Positions 1 through 10,100 of a DNA stretch of 64,000 nt are shown here, one piece after another. Both the position numbers and the translations under genes were made by a program. Within the stretch, counting starts at the first letter, position 1. Every line of letters begins with the position of its first letter. Source of the DNA: an uncultured Clostridia bacterium (GTDB taxonomy: Bacteria; Bacillota; Clostridia; Christensenellales; Aristaeellaceae). The DNA is taken from positions 1 to 64,000 of the forward strand of contig CAMKNZ010000007.1 of NCBI GenBank assembly GCA_946414315.1. Reading direction: 5' to 3'. The notes below the pieces were generated by a model. That model searched no databases and had not been told where the DNA came from. It saw nothing but the letters and a program-made list of their open reading frames with translations.

Positions 1-251
1 TCTTCGCAAAGACCGCCTCACGCCATTCCGGTTTCCAGCCCGCCAGGTCGCTCATGCCCGTCAGCAGGAAGTTCTGCGGGCGGGGCTTGTCCATCAATCG
101 CAGCTTGCCCGGAAAGAACTCCGGCTGTGAGAAATCATCGATCATGTGATAACGCTTCACATTGTTTCGCGCGTAGCAGTACGGACAGCCCACCGTACAA
201 CCGATCACCAGGTTCATGTTCTGGATCAGATCCTTGATGCATACGCTCATG
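1..251 (-). CDS. Radical SAM protein, N-terminal part (cut by window edge)
   Basis: The gene runs leftward off the window, so only about 83 N-terminal residues are visible. Residues 18-25 read CTVGCPYC, the CX3CX2C motif that holds the 4Fe-4S cluster of radical SAM enzymes. The following text (YARNNVKRYH, then LTGMSDLAGW) resembles the phage- and mobile-element-associated DUF5131-type radical SAM proteins. The ATG at 251 overlaps the stop of the MarR gene in an ATGA arrangement, so the two form one minus-strand operon. Radical SAM genes paired with a MarR regulator are known as the radical SAM mobile pair system. A second radical SAM gene beyond the left edge would support that reading. The substrate is unknown. 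Confidence 0.7.
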
Positions 252-684
252 ACTTCAGCTTCTCCTCCAGATTCCGCTGTATCCGCTGCAGGTATTCCTC
301 AAACTGCCGGACTTCATCATCCGTGAAATCCTGATAATATAGCGCCCCCATCTGGTCGGAAACGGCGTCATAGTCGGCCTTCAGCGCTCTGGCCTTATCG
401 GTCAGGAACAACAGGGTCTTCCGCTTGTCCCGGCTGTCAGGCTCTCTGCGGAGCAGGCCCTGGCGTTCCATGCGCTCCAGCATTGTGGTCAGGGATGTGA
501 TGGCAAGACCGCATGTTTCAGAGATTGTTTTGATCGGCACGCCGTCCTGCTGCCAGAGGACATACAGGATCCGTCCCTGTGCGCCGTTGAAGGCGTCAAC
601 GCCTTTTTCGGCCAGCACCTTCTCAAAGATACGGTCACCCAGCTGCTTGATCTTTGTGACCAGAAAACCGCCGTTCGTTACCAT
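247..684 (-). CDS. MarR family transcriptional regulator
   Basis: The protein has 145 residues, the normal MarR length. A winged-helix region is visible: GAQGRILYVLW, then the helix-turn-helix around TISETCGLAITSLTTMLERME and the wing segment LLRREPDSRDKRKTLLFLT, where the DxRDKR pattern is typical of MarR. I chose the ATG at 684 because TAGGAG lies just upstream. The reading frame stays open further upstream, but that part does not look like MarR. The gene overlaps the start of the downstream radical SAM gene by four bases and probably controls the operon through the dyad at 691-734. It may be the MarR member of a radical SAM mobile pair system. Confidence 0.85.
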   Translation of the reverse strand: MVTNGGFLVTKIKQLGDRIFEKVLAEKGVDAFNGAQGRILYVLWQQDGVPIKTISETCGLAITSLTTMLERMERQGLLRREPDSRDKRKTLLFLTDKARALKADYDAVSDQMGALYYQDFTDDEVRQFEEYLQRIQRNLEEKLKS

Positions 685-690
685 GAAAAC

Positions 691-734
691 AACTCCTACA
701 TAGTAGTACTTTGAAATTGTACCATATAGGAGTT
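691..734 (-). promoter_or_regulatory. Inverted repeat, likely MarR autoregulatory operator
   Basis: The arms aactcctaca (691-700) and tataggagtt (725-734) are near-perfect inverted repeats separated by 24 bases. They lie immediately upstream of the MarR start. A TACAAT-like -10 on the minus strand falls between them. Binding of MarR to its own promoter is inferred from the family. Confidence 0.5.
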
Positions 735-740
735 TTTCTG

Positions 741-851
741 TCAATGAGAAATTGCAAGGAGTGATATGAACATGAGGAATCCCTTGTTGATGTTGATGAC
801 TGCGTAGCGCTTGACCTTGATCCGGCTCCGAATCAGCATGAAGCAGTACAT
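741..851 (-). pseudogene. Possible remnant of a membrane-protein gene (36 codons)
   Basis: A short minus-strand frame begins MYCFMLIRSRIKVKRYAV and ends GFLMFISLLAIS before a stop. It reads like the end of a longer membrane protein. Bases 852-1041 have no convincing gene, although a frame starting near 936 is open in another register. I cannot identify the parent gene. It could also be a chance reading frame. Confidence 0.25.
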
Positions 852-1041
852 CGGCGTGGTAGCCTGAGGTAGAAATAAAATAGCCCACGGGGAGCAGCAG
901 AAAACTCCTCGCGGGATTTTTGTCGGTATCCGTCATTCCGTTTACATCATGAAAAAACGCTCTTGCGGGGAGGATTTGAACGCCCCGGGGGAGAAGACAA
1001 AAAAGAAGAAAGTCCCTGATTTCTCAAGGACTTTCTTGGGT

Positions 1042-1117
1042 TGGTGGTCGCAACAGGACTCGAACCTGTGACCCCATCGATGTGAACGATGTGCTCTACC
1101 GACTGAGCCATGCCACC
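1042..1117 (-). tRNA. tRNA-Val (anticodon CAC)
   Basis: The minus strand reads as a full cloverleaf of 76 bases with encoded CCA. It has acceptor GGTGGCA, D arm GCTC...GAGC, anticodon stem CATCG/CGATG around the loop TTCACAT, and T arm ACAGG-TTCGAGT-CCTGT. The anticodon CAC reads GUG valine codons. Position 4 of the acceptor stem appears mispaired (G opposite G), which is unusual. The gene lies about 0.5 kb from the holin end of the phage-derived region, a common position for an attachment site. Confidence 0.85.
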
Positions 1118-1237
1118 TAATTCCGAACTTTCTGGCATTTCCCTTGTAAATCGTTCGGTGAATTCTCAAGGACTTTTGCGTACCCTTGTGTGAACGGTTT
1201 GCCAGTCAACTCGTTCACCATACGGCATGGTTTGATG

Positions 1238-1381
1238 TTTCGACCACAAGGGACTACCGACTGAGCCATGCCACCACGCTTCGGTTTGAAGTTCCTACCA
1301 AGGTGTCCTACCGACTGAGCCATGCCACAACGCATTTGATATTCCTACCCCAAGGGACTACCGACCGAGCCCATAAATCAT
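1238..1381 (-). repeat. Three tandem degenerate copies of the tRNA-Val 5' part
   Basis: Upstream of the tRNA (minus sense), the acceptor/D-arm sequence recurs at about 1255-1276, 1308-1330 and 1355-1375. On the plus strand it reads taccgactgagccatgccac, changing to taccgaccgagcccat in the last copy. The units are about 50 bases long and include spacer text such as ccaagg(g/t)(a/t)c. No anticodon or T arm accompanies them, so they are not tRNA genes. They may be remnants of repeated integration or slippage events. Confidence 0.7.
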
Positions 1382-1478
1382 GATTTTTCGACAATCCTGC
1401 CGGAAGATTCTGCCGTTATTGCTCCCCGGCAATTGTCAACTGAGCGTTGCTTCTATAGACTTTTCAGCACTTTAACAC

Positions 1479-1512
1479 GACAGAATCCGAGATGTTAACC
1501 TCGGATTCTGTC
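1479..1512. terminator. Strong hairpin, possible terminator or recombination site
   Basis: GACAGAATCCGAG (1479-1491) and CTCGGATTCTGTC (1500-1512) form a perfect 13-bp stem with an 8-base loop. It lies downstream of the holin gene on the minus strand. The T-run is weak, so the terminator assignment is tentative. I see no gene in the rest of 1118-1579 apart from the tRNA fragments. Confidence 0.5.
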
Positions 1513-1579
1513 TGCAGTCTGAGCTCCCCGAAGGCGGCAAATCTCATCCCGTGCCGGCAGCAATGCGGCGCTTATTCAC

Positions 1580-1849
1580 TTATTCCCTGTTATCGTCCCA
1601 CGGCTCAATATACCCCATCGCCCTGTCCGAATCCCCCACTCCCGCCGTGGTCGGATCCACCAGCACGCCCACCAAGCCGAGGAAAGTCAGCACCTGATTC
1701 AGAATATTCACGATCTGGTTTTCCGTCACAGCGGGGTAGATATCAAACAGTCTGAGCATATTGAACACAAACCCGATGATCAGGCTCAGGAACATAAACA
1801 GCCAGGTCTTATTGCGGAAGCGCACTTTCCAGTTCAGTTTCATACTCAC
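1580..1849 (-). CDS. Phage holin, phi-LC3-like family
   Basis: The 89-residue protein has two hydrophobic segments (about residues 14-32 and 44-63). It also has the family signature LVDPTTAGVGDSDRAMGY near the C-terminus, typical of phi-LC3-type holins, which open the membrane to release the endolysin. The start is GTG at 1849, in a GTGA overlap with the upstream gene. An ATG at 1843 is an equally reasonable alternative given the position of GAGGAGG. It is the last gene of the phage cassette in transcription order, next to the endolysin, as expected for a lysis module. Confidence 0.85.
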   Translation of the reverse strand: MSMKLNWKVRFRNKTWLFMFLSLIIGFVFNMLRLFDIYPAVTENQIVNILNQVLTFLGLVGVLVDPTTAGVGDSDRAMGYIEPWDDNRE

Positions 1850-2070
1850 TTTTCCTCCTCATTTTTCATATCCAGTTTGGTTTCAATGGCCACCAGCCTG
1901 CGGTCGAAATTGTTGTGCTTGTCCACCTTGTCGGACAGGGCCCTGACCTGCTTCTCCACCAGTTCCATCCGGTAGTCGATGAAATGCGACTGCTGCCGGA
2001 TGGTCAGGATGGTGCCGATCAGCGGCCCCAGCGCCGCGATCAGCGCAACGACAATTGTTTCCCAGTTCAT
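1846..2070 (-). CDS. Small lysis-module membrane protein with coiled coil
   Basis: Starting at the ATG at 2070 (GGAGGT ten bases upstream), this protein has one N-terminal membrane segment (WETIVVALIAALGPLIGTIL). A heptad-like stretch follows (MELVEKQVRALSDKVDKHNNFDRRL). This is a common layout for small proteins between endolysin and holin in Firmicutes phages (XhlA-like accessory lysis proteins). It overlaps the holin start. An in-frame extension to 2109 is encoded by the AT-rich repeat and is probably not translated. Confidence 0.6.
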   Translation of the reverse strand: MNWETIVVALIAALGPLIGTILTIRQQSHFIDYRMELVEKQVRALSDKVDKHNNFDRRLVAIETKLDMKNEEEK

Positions 2071-2095
2071 ACTTTGTCGTACCTCCATTTCCGCA

Positions 2096-2122
2096 AATTC
2101 ATAATTCACAATTCATAATTCA
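2096..2122. repeat. AT-rich dispersed repeat (AATTCATAATTCACAATTC type)
   Basis: A run of short overlapping AATTCATAATT/AATTCACAATT words. Related copies occur at about 2471-2504, 20170-20209, 53061-53075, 53123-53142, 60900-60935, 62390-62420 and 62818-62852, mostly in intergenic positions. Confidence 0.6.
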
Positions 2123-3010
2123 GTCTTCTTTCAGCACACTTCCCGGGTAATTTCTCATCAGCGCCTGCGCCTGTGTGAGATCCAGGCCCCCAATGGTGAC
2201 ACTGTACGTCACTTCTATCGGTTTCACTGAAATCACATTCATCGACTTTTCCAGCTCAGCCCAGGTATTCTTCCCGCAGATCCCGTCCACCGCCAGCCGG
2301 TGATCCGACTGGAAGCTCCGGACCGCAGCCTCCGTCGCCTTCCCGAAGTCTCCATCGATCCCGCATGGGCCCAGGTCATACCCCAGCTTCAGGAGCATGG
2401 TCTGTAGTTCCCTGACCGCATCCCCTTTGCTTCCTTTCCGCAGTGTCTGTTTCACGGTTTCGGACTCATATAATTCTGAATTCTGAATTATGAATTCTGA
2501 ATTGTCGGTGTTGACGTAGTCAACGCCGACAAGCTCGCCCCAGTGCGTCCACTTCCCGGCGGTGACCTTGCTGGTTGTCACCCCGTTGATCGTCCCCATG
2601 GCCTCGATGACCGTATCCCCGCCGGAATACAGCCCCACATGACTGTATTTCTTCCCGTTCCACACGAAGACCGCCGTCCCGGGTTTCAGCGTTCCGCAGT
2701 CCGTCCGCTTTCCTTTCCTCAGTTCGCCTTTGTTCACACAGTACTTCCGGAACATGGTGTCGGATCCGTGGTACATATATCCGCCCAGCTGTTTGAACGC
2801 CCACGAAAAAAGGCCGCTGCAGTCAGCGACCTTATGCCCGATCCATTTGCTCCCGTAGGCCCGTCCCTGGGCCCGGTCGGCGTCCGTTGTCTTTTCCAGT
2901 TCCTTCTGTTTCGCGGCGGTCCACTGTTCCCCCGCCGTTCCCCAAATATAGCCCCATTTCTCCGTCAGGGCCTGTCTGAATCTGTCGGTCAGTTGTTGTG
3001 TCGAAATCAT
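2120..3010 (-). CDS. Phage endolysin: NlpC/P60 peptidase with C-terminal peptidoglycan-binding domain
   Basis: The 296-residue enzyme should cut cell-wall peptides at the end of a lytic cycle. Residues 1-165 form an NlpC/P60 domain with the catalytic cysteine in VADCSGLFSW (about Cys64) and the histidine in YSHVGLYSG (about His124). A linker (about 168-186) is followed by a PG_binding_1 domain (about 188-256; LRKGSKGDAVRELQ, YDLGPCGIDGDFG, TWAEL). A short C-terminal tail follows. There is no signal peptide, so it would need the neighbouring holin. AGGAGG lies just upstream of the ATG. The linker NSEFIIQNSELYES is encoded by the AT-rich dispersed repeat at 2471-2504, suggesting an in-frame repeat insertion between domains. 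Confidence 0.9.
   Translation of the reverse strand: MISTQQLTDRFRQALTEKWGYIWGTAGEQWTAAKQKELEKTTDADRAQGRAYGSKWIGHKVADCSGLFSWAFKQLGGYMYHGSDTMFRKYCVNKGELRKGKRTDCGTLKPGTAVFVWNGKKYSHVGLYSGGDTVIEAMGTINGVTTSKVTAGKWTHWGELVGVDYVNTDNSEFIIQNSELYESETVKQTLRKGSKGDAVRELQTMLLKLGYDLGPCGIDGDFGKATEAAVRSFQSDHRLAVDGICGKNTWAELEKSMNVISVKPIEVTYSVTIGGLDLTQAQALMRNYPGSVLKED
2471..2504. repeat. AT-rich dispersed repeat inside the endolysin gene
   Basis: Tandem AATTCTGAATTATG-type words inside the endolysin coding sequence. They keep the frame open and encode the inter-domain linker. This is the same repeat type seen in intergenic positions elsewhere in the window. Confidence 0.65.
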
Positions 3011-3024
3011 TTTTGTACCTCCTG

Positions 3025-3435
3025 TTAGTTATGTATTGCCCGGATTCCTGCCGGAAGCGGCAGGAGATCCGGAGTCACTCCCGCCGGGCTCACCGTGACC
3101 GTTCCGTTCAGGTTGTCCGTTTCCGTCACGCCTTCCGGCAGTACCGCCGGCACCCCAAGGTTCGTTCCGTCCCAGCTCCACAGCTTCAGCTTCTGCAGCA
3201 GGTATGCCCGGAACGCCTCATCCGTCATGCCCGGCTCCCGGCTGAGCCCCGCCGCCCCTGCGGCGGCGTCCAGCTGGACTCCCTCCGCCGTGGCAAAGGA
3301 AAACCCTGACCGGATTTCTCCGATCAGGGCCATCAGGTCCGCTGCCTGCCGCAGCACCGCCTCCGCCAGCGCCATGAACCGCGCTTTTCCCCGGCTTGCC
3401 CCCGGGAATAAAGCAAGATACTTGGTTATGTCCAT
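3025..3435 (-). CDS. Phage baseplate/tail protein, tail protein I or DUF2612-like
   Basis: The 136-residue protein has the helical pattern and the VQLDAAAGAAGLSREPGMTDEAFRAYL segment seen in small phage proteins encoded just after baseplate J. In those, an 'is the tail component new or old' style GAxLDxxGxxxGxxR motif is common. It overlaps the end of the baseplate J gene by ten bases, which indicates translational coupling. It is probably a baseplate wedge part linking the J protein to receptor-binding parts. No tail-fibre gene follows it. Confidence 0.65.
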   Translation of the reverse strand: MDITKYLALFPGASRGKARFMALAEAVLRQAADLMALIGEIRSGFSFATAEGVQLDAAAGAAGLSREPGMTDEAFRAYLLQKLKLWSWDGTNLGVPAVLPEGVTETDNLNGTVTVSPAGVTPDLLPLPAGIRAIHN

Positions 3436-4343
3436 CTTATTGACACCCCTCCCGTGTTCGGCGCCACGATGATCTCATCCCAGCCGGCCCGGATCATGCT
3501 CCGGACCACGGAGGACCCGCCGGGCTCCGCCACCTGGATGTCCGTCACCACAAAGGTGCCGGCAAGATCCGGATCGGCGCCGTAGATCACGCCGTAAAGC
3601 TGGGGGATATTCAGGGGCTCCCCGATTCCCAGCCTGCCGACAAAGCCCCGGACGGCCGGCACCACCGCCGCCTCGATGGCGGCCTGGCTGCCGCCGGGCA
3701 GGACAGAGATAAACGGATAAATGAACACCAGCCGGTCCGTGTACCGGGTGAAATTGATGGAATACGAATTTCCGGCGGCGTCCTTCGCCGTTCCCGTCGT
3801 ACTGCCGTAGGTCCCGATACCCGGCGGCTTATGATCAAAGATCGCCTGGGCCACGGATTTGGTGGTGCCGTATTTCGTTACCACGGCAATATTGTGCGCC
3901 GGGATGCCGTTGGCATCCGTGGTATCCGTATCGTTCACATACAGCTTTGCGTCCTCGATGCTCTTCGCATTCAGCACTGCCGCCAGCAGGGCGTCATACG
4001 AATTGGTACTCCGGGCAGCCAGGCTGGTACGGATCCTCGCCCGGACGGAAGCGTCCGTCTCCCCCGGGTTCCTGACCAGCCCGTACTGCGGCAGCAGCAG
4101 GTCCAGGGCTGTGCCGGAGGCATAGAACGGATTCCGGGAATTGAAGTCCTGCACTACCAGGGCGGACGTGTCGTCCAGGGCCCTGGCAAAGACGGACAGC
4201 AGCTGGTAGTCCGGCATGGCGGCGGACAGTTCCGCCTCCACGCCAAAGATGTTCCGGTAGGCCGTCACCAGATCCTCCAGCCGGTCTTCATAGGTCGGCA
4301 TATGAATGCCGGTAGCGTCAATGTAAGGTGTGAAATACGGCAC
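3426..4343 (-). CDS. Baseplate J-like protein
   Basis: The 305-residue protein is a typical size for gpJ-type baseplate wedge proteins of contractile-tail phages. Visible family features are MPTYEDRLEDLVTAYRNIFG near the start, DSRNPFYASGTALDLL-like text (NPFYASGTALDLLLPQYGL), RNPGETDASVRARI, and a C-terminal part with VEAAVVPAVRGFVGRLGIGE. The start is GTG at 4343, with AAGGAGG at good spacing. The next phage gene upstream in canonical order (gp25-like) lies beyond 10.3 kb, separated by two large surface-protein genes. Confidence 0.85.
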   Translation of the reverse strand: MPYFTPYIDATGIHMPTYEDRLEDLVTAYRNIFGVEAELSAAMPDYQLLSVFARALDDTSALVVQDFNSRNPFYASGTALDLLLPQYGLVRNPGETDASVRARIRTSLAARSTNSYDALLAAVLNAKSIEDAKLYVNDTDTTDANGIPAHNIAVVTKYGTTKSVAQAIFDHKPPGIGTYGSTTGTAKDAAGNSYSINFTRYTDRLVFIYPFISVLPGGSQAAIEAAVVPAVRGFVGRLGIGEPLNIPQLYGVIYGADPDLAGTFVVTDIQVAEPGGSSVVRSMIRAGWDEIIVAPNTGGVSIRWT

Positions 4344-4434
4344 GCAGCCAACCTCCTTTCTATTTTTCCATCAGAAAAGCAGTCCCTCAGCTGAGAGACT
4401 GCTGTTTTGTTTCACCTGTTTCGTCTGATCCGCC

Positions 4435-7059
4435 TTAGCCGATCAGTTTGGATAAATCATCGGGCGACAGGAAAAACGAATAGCTGATATCCGGGTGTGC
4501 CGGCCAAATGAAGGAGAACGCGCCTTCCGGGATGGCCCGAACGGTATATTCAGCATAGTACAGCACCAGCGAGTCGATATCGTATTTATAGGTACCTTTT
4601 ACCTGGCTGCCGTCTTCCATGTACGCGATAAACGTGTTGTCTGAAAAGAAACTGATCCTGATTTGGTTTCCCTCATCCTCGGCTTCCACGAGCTTGATCT
4701 TCGATATCATATTGGACGGTGCCGGTGCGGGAGCAGGGTCGGGCTGCGGCAGCGGTGTGATGTTTATGACGGTCCGGTTGAGCTCCGTGCCGCACACGGT
4801 GCAGTAAACCACCTTTTCATAGCCGCCCGTCTGGCCGGGCTGGGCAGCTTTTTCATTCTCCCTCACCGCATCGCCGGGGGTATGACCCTTGGCCGGAATG
4901 GTCTTCCGCTCTGCAAGAATTGTGCAGCACACGGAGCAGTGCTTCCCTGCCGTCAGGCCGGTGTGAGTGCAGTCCGGATCAACCGCCGGGTCTACAACTT
5001 CGGTATGGCCCTTGGCCTTTACCACTTCCTGCGCCACCAGCACTTCGTTGCAGACAGAGCAGTGTTTCCCTTCCGTCAGGCCGGTATGCGTGCAGTCCGG
5101 TTCCACCGCCTTGTCGATGACTTCGGTGTGGCCCAGGGCTTTCACAACAGTCTGCTCCACCAGCACTTCACCGCATACGGAGCAGTGCTTGCCTTCCGTC
5201 AGACCGGTGTGGGTGCAGTCCGGTTCCACCGCCTTATCGATGACCTCGGTATGGCCCAGGGCATCGACAGTAACCTGCTTTGTCGCGTCGCACTTGCTGC
5301 ACTTATAGATATCCGTTCCGGTCGTCGTGCAGGTTGGTTTCGTGAGGGTACTCTGATATACCGTGAATTCATGCGTATGGGTCGTCAGGCCGCCCAGCTT
5401 CATTCCGCCGGCGCTCCTCATCTTGACGACAAAGGAGTTGATCGTATTAGCGACAGCAGCAATACCGTTTCCGATCGTCAGCAGATCCTCTTCCATTCCT
5501 GCTTCTTCATTATCATCACAGTAATAGTAAATGGAATCCAGGCCTTCATTCTCGCCAAGAGTGATGGTAACATCTTCGTCCTGCTTTGCCGTCTGCCAGA
5601 ACCGTTCCCATGCCTGTTCTCCCTCGCCGATCGTCACTTTCTTTGTATTGTCAGTAGCAATCGTCGCCATTTCCTTTAAAGCATCTGTCGCCTTGACGAT
5701 GTAGTTGATGGTCTTTTCAAATGCTCTGACCTCATCATCGGAAATTCCTGTTCCAGAGACAACAACTCCGTTCGTAGAGGTTTCCAGCTTCCAGACAGTC
5801 ACTTCGGCATTCTCCCCAGAAGTGCCACCCAGATATATCGCCGCCGAATCGCCGTATAGGGTGCCTTCGACCACTACATCAGATTTTTCTTCCTCCAGCA
5901 GTAAGCCCATGGATTCCAGACCGCCGGGTGTTGTTGTTTTATTGCTGGTCGCCGTTACATTGCCGCTTGCCTCCGGATTCTCCGCATCCTCCGCAACAAT
6001 AACCGTCCCGCCTCTAATCCAGAGTCCGATTGCCTGATTTCCGGATTCGCCGCCCGTCATGGAAGCCAATACTTCACCTGCTCTGACAGTAGCGCCATTT
6101 CCTATTGTTGAAACCCCTCTAGCACTCGTATCACTCTCTGCAGACACCTTACTGTTCACGGTTATGATGGTGCTGTCAGAATCTGATAAATCGTAGGCAG
6201 AAACACCGGTAAACGTACTGACGACACTTTCGGCATTCACTACCGTGGAGGATTCAGCCGTGGAGGATTCATTATAAATACTTATCCCTACCTGACCGTC
6301 ATTAATCTCTCCCGCTGTAAGGTTGATGCTTCCTTGATTATTATCAACATATATACCCCATCCATCACCGTTGATATCCCCGGGTGTGGCATCTTCTCCC
6401 TGGTTCAAATTGACTGTTCCGGTATTGTTATGAATAAATATACCAGCGTTACTACCACTGATACTTGTTTCAGTCGTTTCATTCGTGTCCGGATCAGTTT
6501 TGGTTTTCTGCTCAATATTCACTTCTCCGGCATTGTTCATTATCGTAATACCGTTTTCATGTTTTTTGCTACTGGTATCAGCATCCTGTCCTTCAACATC
6601 CCCCACATTGAGGTTGATGGTTCCGCTGTTAATATTAGTTCCATCTGAGGAGCCAATGAAAATCCCGGACCCATCTTTTCCCGTAACGGTATTTGCATCA
6701 ATATCAACTGTGTCCGTATTGCTTTGAATCTCGATGCCGTTCTCTGCGCCGGTCACGGTGCCCGCGTCGATATCAATTTCGCCCTCATTGGTTTGAATCG
6801 TGATACCGTCCTCTTCTTTGCCGGTCACGGTATCCGCATCAATATCAATTTCGCCCGCATTGGTTTGAATCGTGATACCGTCGGAGACCACATCACCAAA
6901 GTCAAGGTCAAGTTTATCCCCTGCAGGATTAGCATCGATAAAGACGCCGTCAACGTTAGGCTTTGTACTGTTTTCATCTCCCGCCAGCGCACTGCCAAAG
7001 ATCATCACAAAAGCCAGCAGCAGCGCCGCGATTGTCCGGATCCCCTTCGCCAGTTTCAT
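4435..7059 (-). CDS. Secreted surface protein with beta-helix-like and Cys/His-rich repeats
   Basis: The 874-residue protein begins with a signal peptide ([21 protein letters not shown]...ALAG). Residues of about 45-330 consist of short repeated units such as [20 protein letters not shown], which look like a parallel beta-helix. Residues of about 600-740 hold tandem 40-residue repeats containing [18 protein letters not shown] and GKHCSVCxEVL. Each repeat has a C-x-H...HC-x-x-C set that could bind zinc. No LPXTG sorting motif or transmembrane anchor is evident at the C-terminus. The repeat block is nearly identical to that of the next gene. It sits between two baseplate genes but has its own promoter region and signal peptide, so it is probably cargo rather than a virion part. 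Its function is unknown. Confidence 0.75.
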   Translation of the reverse strand: MKLAKGIRTIAALLLAFVMIFGSALAGDENSTKPNVDGVFIDANPAGDKLDLDFGDVVSDGITIQTNAGEIDIDADTVTGKEEDGITIQTNEGEIDIDAGTVTGAENGIEIQSNTDTVDIDANTVTGKDGSGIFIGSSDGTNINSGTINLNVGDVEGQDADTSSKKHENGITIMNNAGEVNIEQKTKTDPDTNETTETSISGSNAGIFIHNNTGTVNLNQGEDATPGDINGDGWGIYVDNNQGSINLTAGEINDGQVGISIYNESSTAESSTVVNAESVVSTFTGVSAYDLSDSDSTIITVNSKVSAESDTSARGVSTIGNGATVRAGEVLASMTGGESGNQAIGLWIRGGTVIVAEDAENPEASGNVTATSNKTTTPGGLESMGLLLEEEKSDVVVEGTLYGDSAAIYLGGTSGENAEVTVWKLETSTNGVVVSGTGISDDEVRAFEKTINYIVKATDALKEMATIATDNTKKVTIGEGEQAWERFWQTAKQDEDVTITLGENEGLDSIYYYCDDNEEAGMEEDLLTIGNGIAAVANTINSFVVKMRSAGGMKLGGLTTHTHEFTVYQSTLTKPTCTTTGTDIYKCSKCDATKQVTVDALGHTEVIDKAVEPDCTHTGLTEGKHCSVCGEVLVEQTVVKALGHTEVIDKAVEPDCTHTGLTEGKHCSVCNEVLVAQEVVKAKGHTEVVDPAVDPDCTHTGLTAGKHCSVCCTILAERKTIPAKGHTPGDAVRENEKAAQPGQTGGYEKVVYCTVCGTELNRTVINITPLPQPDPAPAPAPSNMISKIKLVEAEDEGNQIRISFFSDNTFIAYMEDGSQVKGTYKYDIDSLVLYYAEYTVRAIPEGAFSFIWPAHPDISYSFFLSPDDLSKLIG

Positions 7060-7129
7060 ATCTTCAAACCTCCGCCTGTTCAGTTTTGTTAAGCATTTAT
7101 ACTGAATTGATTATATACTTTTTTTGCTT

Positions 7130-10100
7130 TTACTTCCAGATGCCCACGAAGGTCTTATTCTCCGTCACTTTATACTCTGTTCCCCCTGTCAGGATACCTG
7201 CGTTGCCTTCAACAGGCGCCACCCAGGACGGATCCGTCGGCGGAACATCCGATAATGCCCAGCCCATAAAGGTCTTTCCTTCCCTCACGGGCGTCGGCAG
7301 GGTGTAGGTGGCGCCGGCCTTCACCTTGACGTTATTGACCATTGCCCCCGCGTCCTCATAGAAGGACAGCGTATAATAGGTATCTGTAACGGCAATTTCA
7401 GGTTTCGGTTCGGGATCAGGCAAAGCCGGCACAGTTACCGTTCTCCGGGCGAGTTCCGCTCCGCAGTCCTTGCAGTAGATCACATCGTCATAGCTGCCCG
7501 CCACACCAACCTGGGCGGCTTTCTCGTTTTCCTTCACAGGCGCAGCCTCTTTATGACCCTTGGCGTTCACGGCAGTCTGTGCCACCAGCACTTCGTTGCA
7601 GACAGAGCAGTGTTTGCCTTCCGTCAGGCCGGTATGGGTGCAGTCCGCAGCCACCGCCTTGTCAGTGACCTCAGTATGGCCCTTGGCGTCCACGACGGTC
7701 TGCGCTGTCAGCACTTCATCGCAGACGGAGCAGTGTTTGCCTTCCGTCAGGCCGGTATGGGTGCAGTCCGGTTCAACCGCCTTGTCGATGACTTCGGTAT
7801 GGCCCTTAGCGTTCACGACAGTCTGCGCCACCAGCACTTCGTTGCAGACGGAGCAGTGCTTCCCTTCCGTCAGGCCGGTGTGGGTGCAGTCCGGTTCAAC
7901 CGCCTTGTCGGTGACCTCGGTATGGCCCTTGGCTTTTACAACAGTCTGCTCCACCAGTACCTCATTGCATACGGAGCAGTGCTTGCCTTCCGTCAGGCCG
8001 GTGTGGGTGCAGTCCGGTTCCACCGCCTTGTCGATGACCTCGGTATGGCCCAGGGCTTTGGTCGGGGTATCCTTGTAGCTGTATCCGCAGACGCTGCAGG
8101 TATGTGTCGTGTAGCCGTCATCCGTACAGGTGGGTTTTATCACCACAGCCGTGTACTGATGTTTATGCGTCTTCAGACCAAGCAGCATGGAACCGCGGAC
8201 GTGGTCAAACACTGCGCCCATCACCAGCTTGAATACGCCGTTTTCGCTTTTGTCGACTAAGCCGGCGGTATTCTCCGTTCCTTCGCTGTCCTTGTCATAG
8301 TAGTAATATACGCCGTCCACGCAGTCATCGTCTTCCAGGTTCAGATCACTGACGCTGACCGATACCTCTTCCCCTTCTTTGGCGGTCAGGTAAGTCTGTT
8401 CATCCTTTTTCCCTTCATTGAAGACCGCGACACCGCTGCCGGTTATTGCTTCTGCCGTCAGCACGGACTTCCAGGACTCCGCCACGCGGATAATATAATT
8501 AATCTGACTCTCAACCGACTTGACGAAATCCGTGTCATGGTTGTCGCTGGAATCAACCGCGACCGCGCCGTCGCTGTTTTCAGCCGCCTCCCAGACAGTC
8601 ACGTTCAGGTTTTCAACCGAAGTGTTTTCACTGTCTGCCGCAATCGCTGCTGTCGTGCCGGAAAGCCTTCCGTCCACCTGCACATCCACGATGCTCAGCT
8701 CGTCTACCTCCGTCGCTTTCAGTCCGTAAGCCTGCCCGTTGTCTCCTGTGCTGACCGCAGCCACATCACCGTTTACCTCAGTCCGGATGATACTCTCTTT
8801 CATAGCATTGACGGCTATTCCGTTTGATTCTCCGTCGGACGCCGTAGCGGAGATCCCGCCCTGGACAGCGATGTCATTCTGGCCATCTCTGTACGCAGAC
8901 GCTTTCACGCCGGATGCGTTCAGGCCGTTGACGACAATTTCCCCTATGTCCGCCTCGTTCCGGCCGCTGGCTTGTGCATCTGCATCCAAACCGACAGCCT
9001 CTCCGTAAGTGGAATTGTCGACAGTCACGGTCATCCCGCCGATATTTGTTACGGTTTCGCCGGAATCGGACGCAGAAACAAGCGCTCCTGTCGCTTTTCC
9101 TGCGTCTTCGTTTGTATTATTACTCGCTGTAACCGTCAGTGTGCAGACCTCAGTTTCCGTTTTTCCTGAATTGCTGCCGCTGACGGTAACTCCCGTTGCA
9201 TTTCCGTTTCCCTTGCTTTCAACCTCCAGGACTTCTATGGATATATCCGTCACAGGTTTGTATACTTCTTCATTAAGCTCCGGCTCCCCATTGTATCTTG
9301 AGAACCCCCTGACACCGATGGCTTCAGCATTTTGTCCGTATGCGCTCAGGCCGCTCGATGCACTGACCGTAACTTTACCGTTATCGACCTGTGTATACGC
9401 AATCGGCTTCGTTTCATCTTCCGGTACGCCATGTTTATCCCGTTCACCGTATGCCATTGATACAGCCTCGACACCGACTGCCAGCACAGTACAACCACTG
9501 TTTGCAGTACCGGCTTCCACTTCCACATCACCGGAAGCATATACTGCCGCCGTTCCTCCGTCATTACTGGTAGCAAACAGATCCATACCGGTGGCCTTCA
9601 CATTCCCGTATTCACCGCTTGCCGACGCCTTGACATCACCACTGAAGATAATTTCAGCTTCACCGCCGTCATTCCCTGTGGCAGACGCATTCACACCGGT
9701 TACCACCTGATCGCTGCCCTCCGTTCCGGCTGTTATACCGATCACAACCGTCTCCGCATGTCCGCCGTTTGTTCCCTCTGCAGAAAGCTGAATAGCCGTT
9801 TTACCCGTTTCGTCCTCTGATTCAGTTTTATAAATATTTAACTCATCGGGCCCCCAGCGTTCAAATTCCAGCGTAGCATCATTGTTTTCACCGTTTGCAT
9901 ATGTCTCCGCATGAATACCGGGACCGGTATAATCGCCGCCCCACACATGAACGACAATGTAGTCTGCCTCGGTCTCATCAAATACTTGTGTCTGGGGCTT
10001 GTTATCCGCGCCGTTATTCACAACCGCAGAAACCGGCAGATTTGTAAAAGGGTTACCAAGGGATCCATCCTCCAAATATTCAGTCGAACTGCTGTTCACA

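Noticed and set aside
1255-1375. Additional tRNA genes upstream of tRNA-Val
   Set aside because: Only the acceptor/D-arm part is repeated; there is no anticodon arm, T arm or CCA in these copies.
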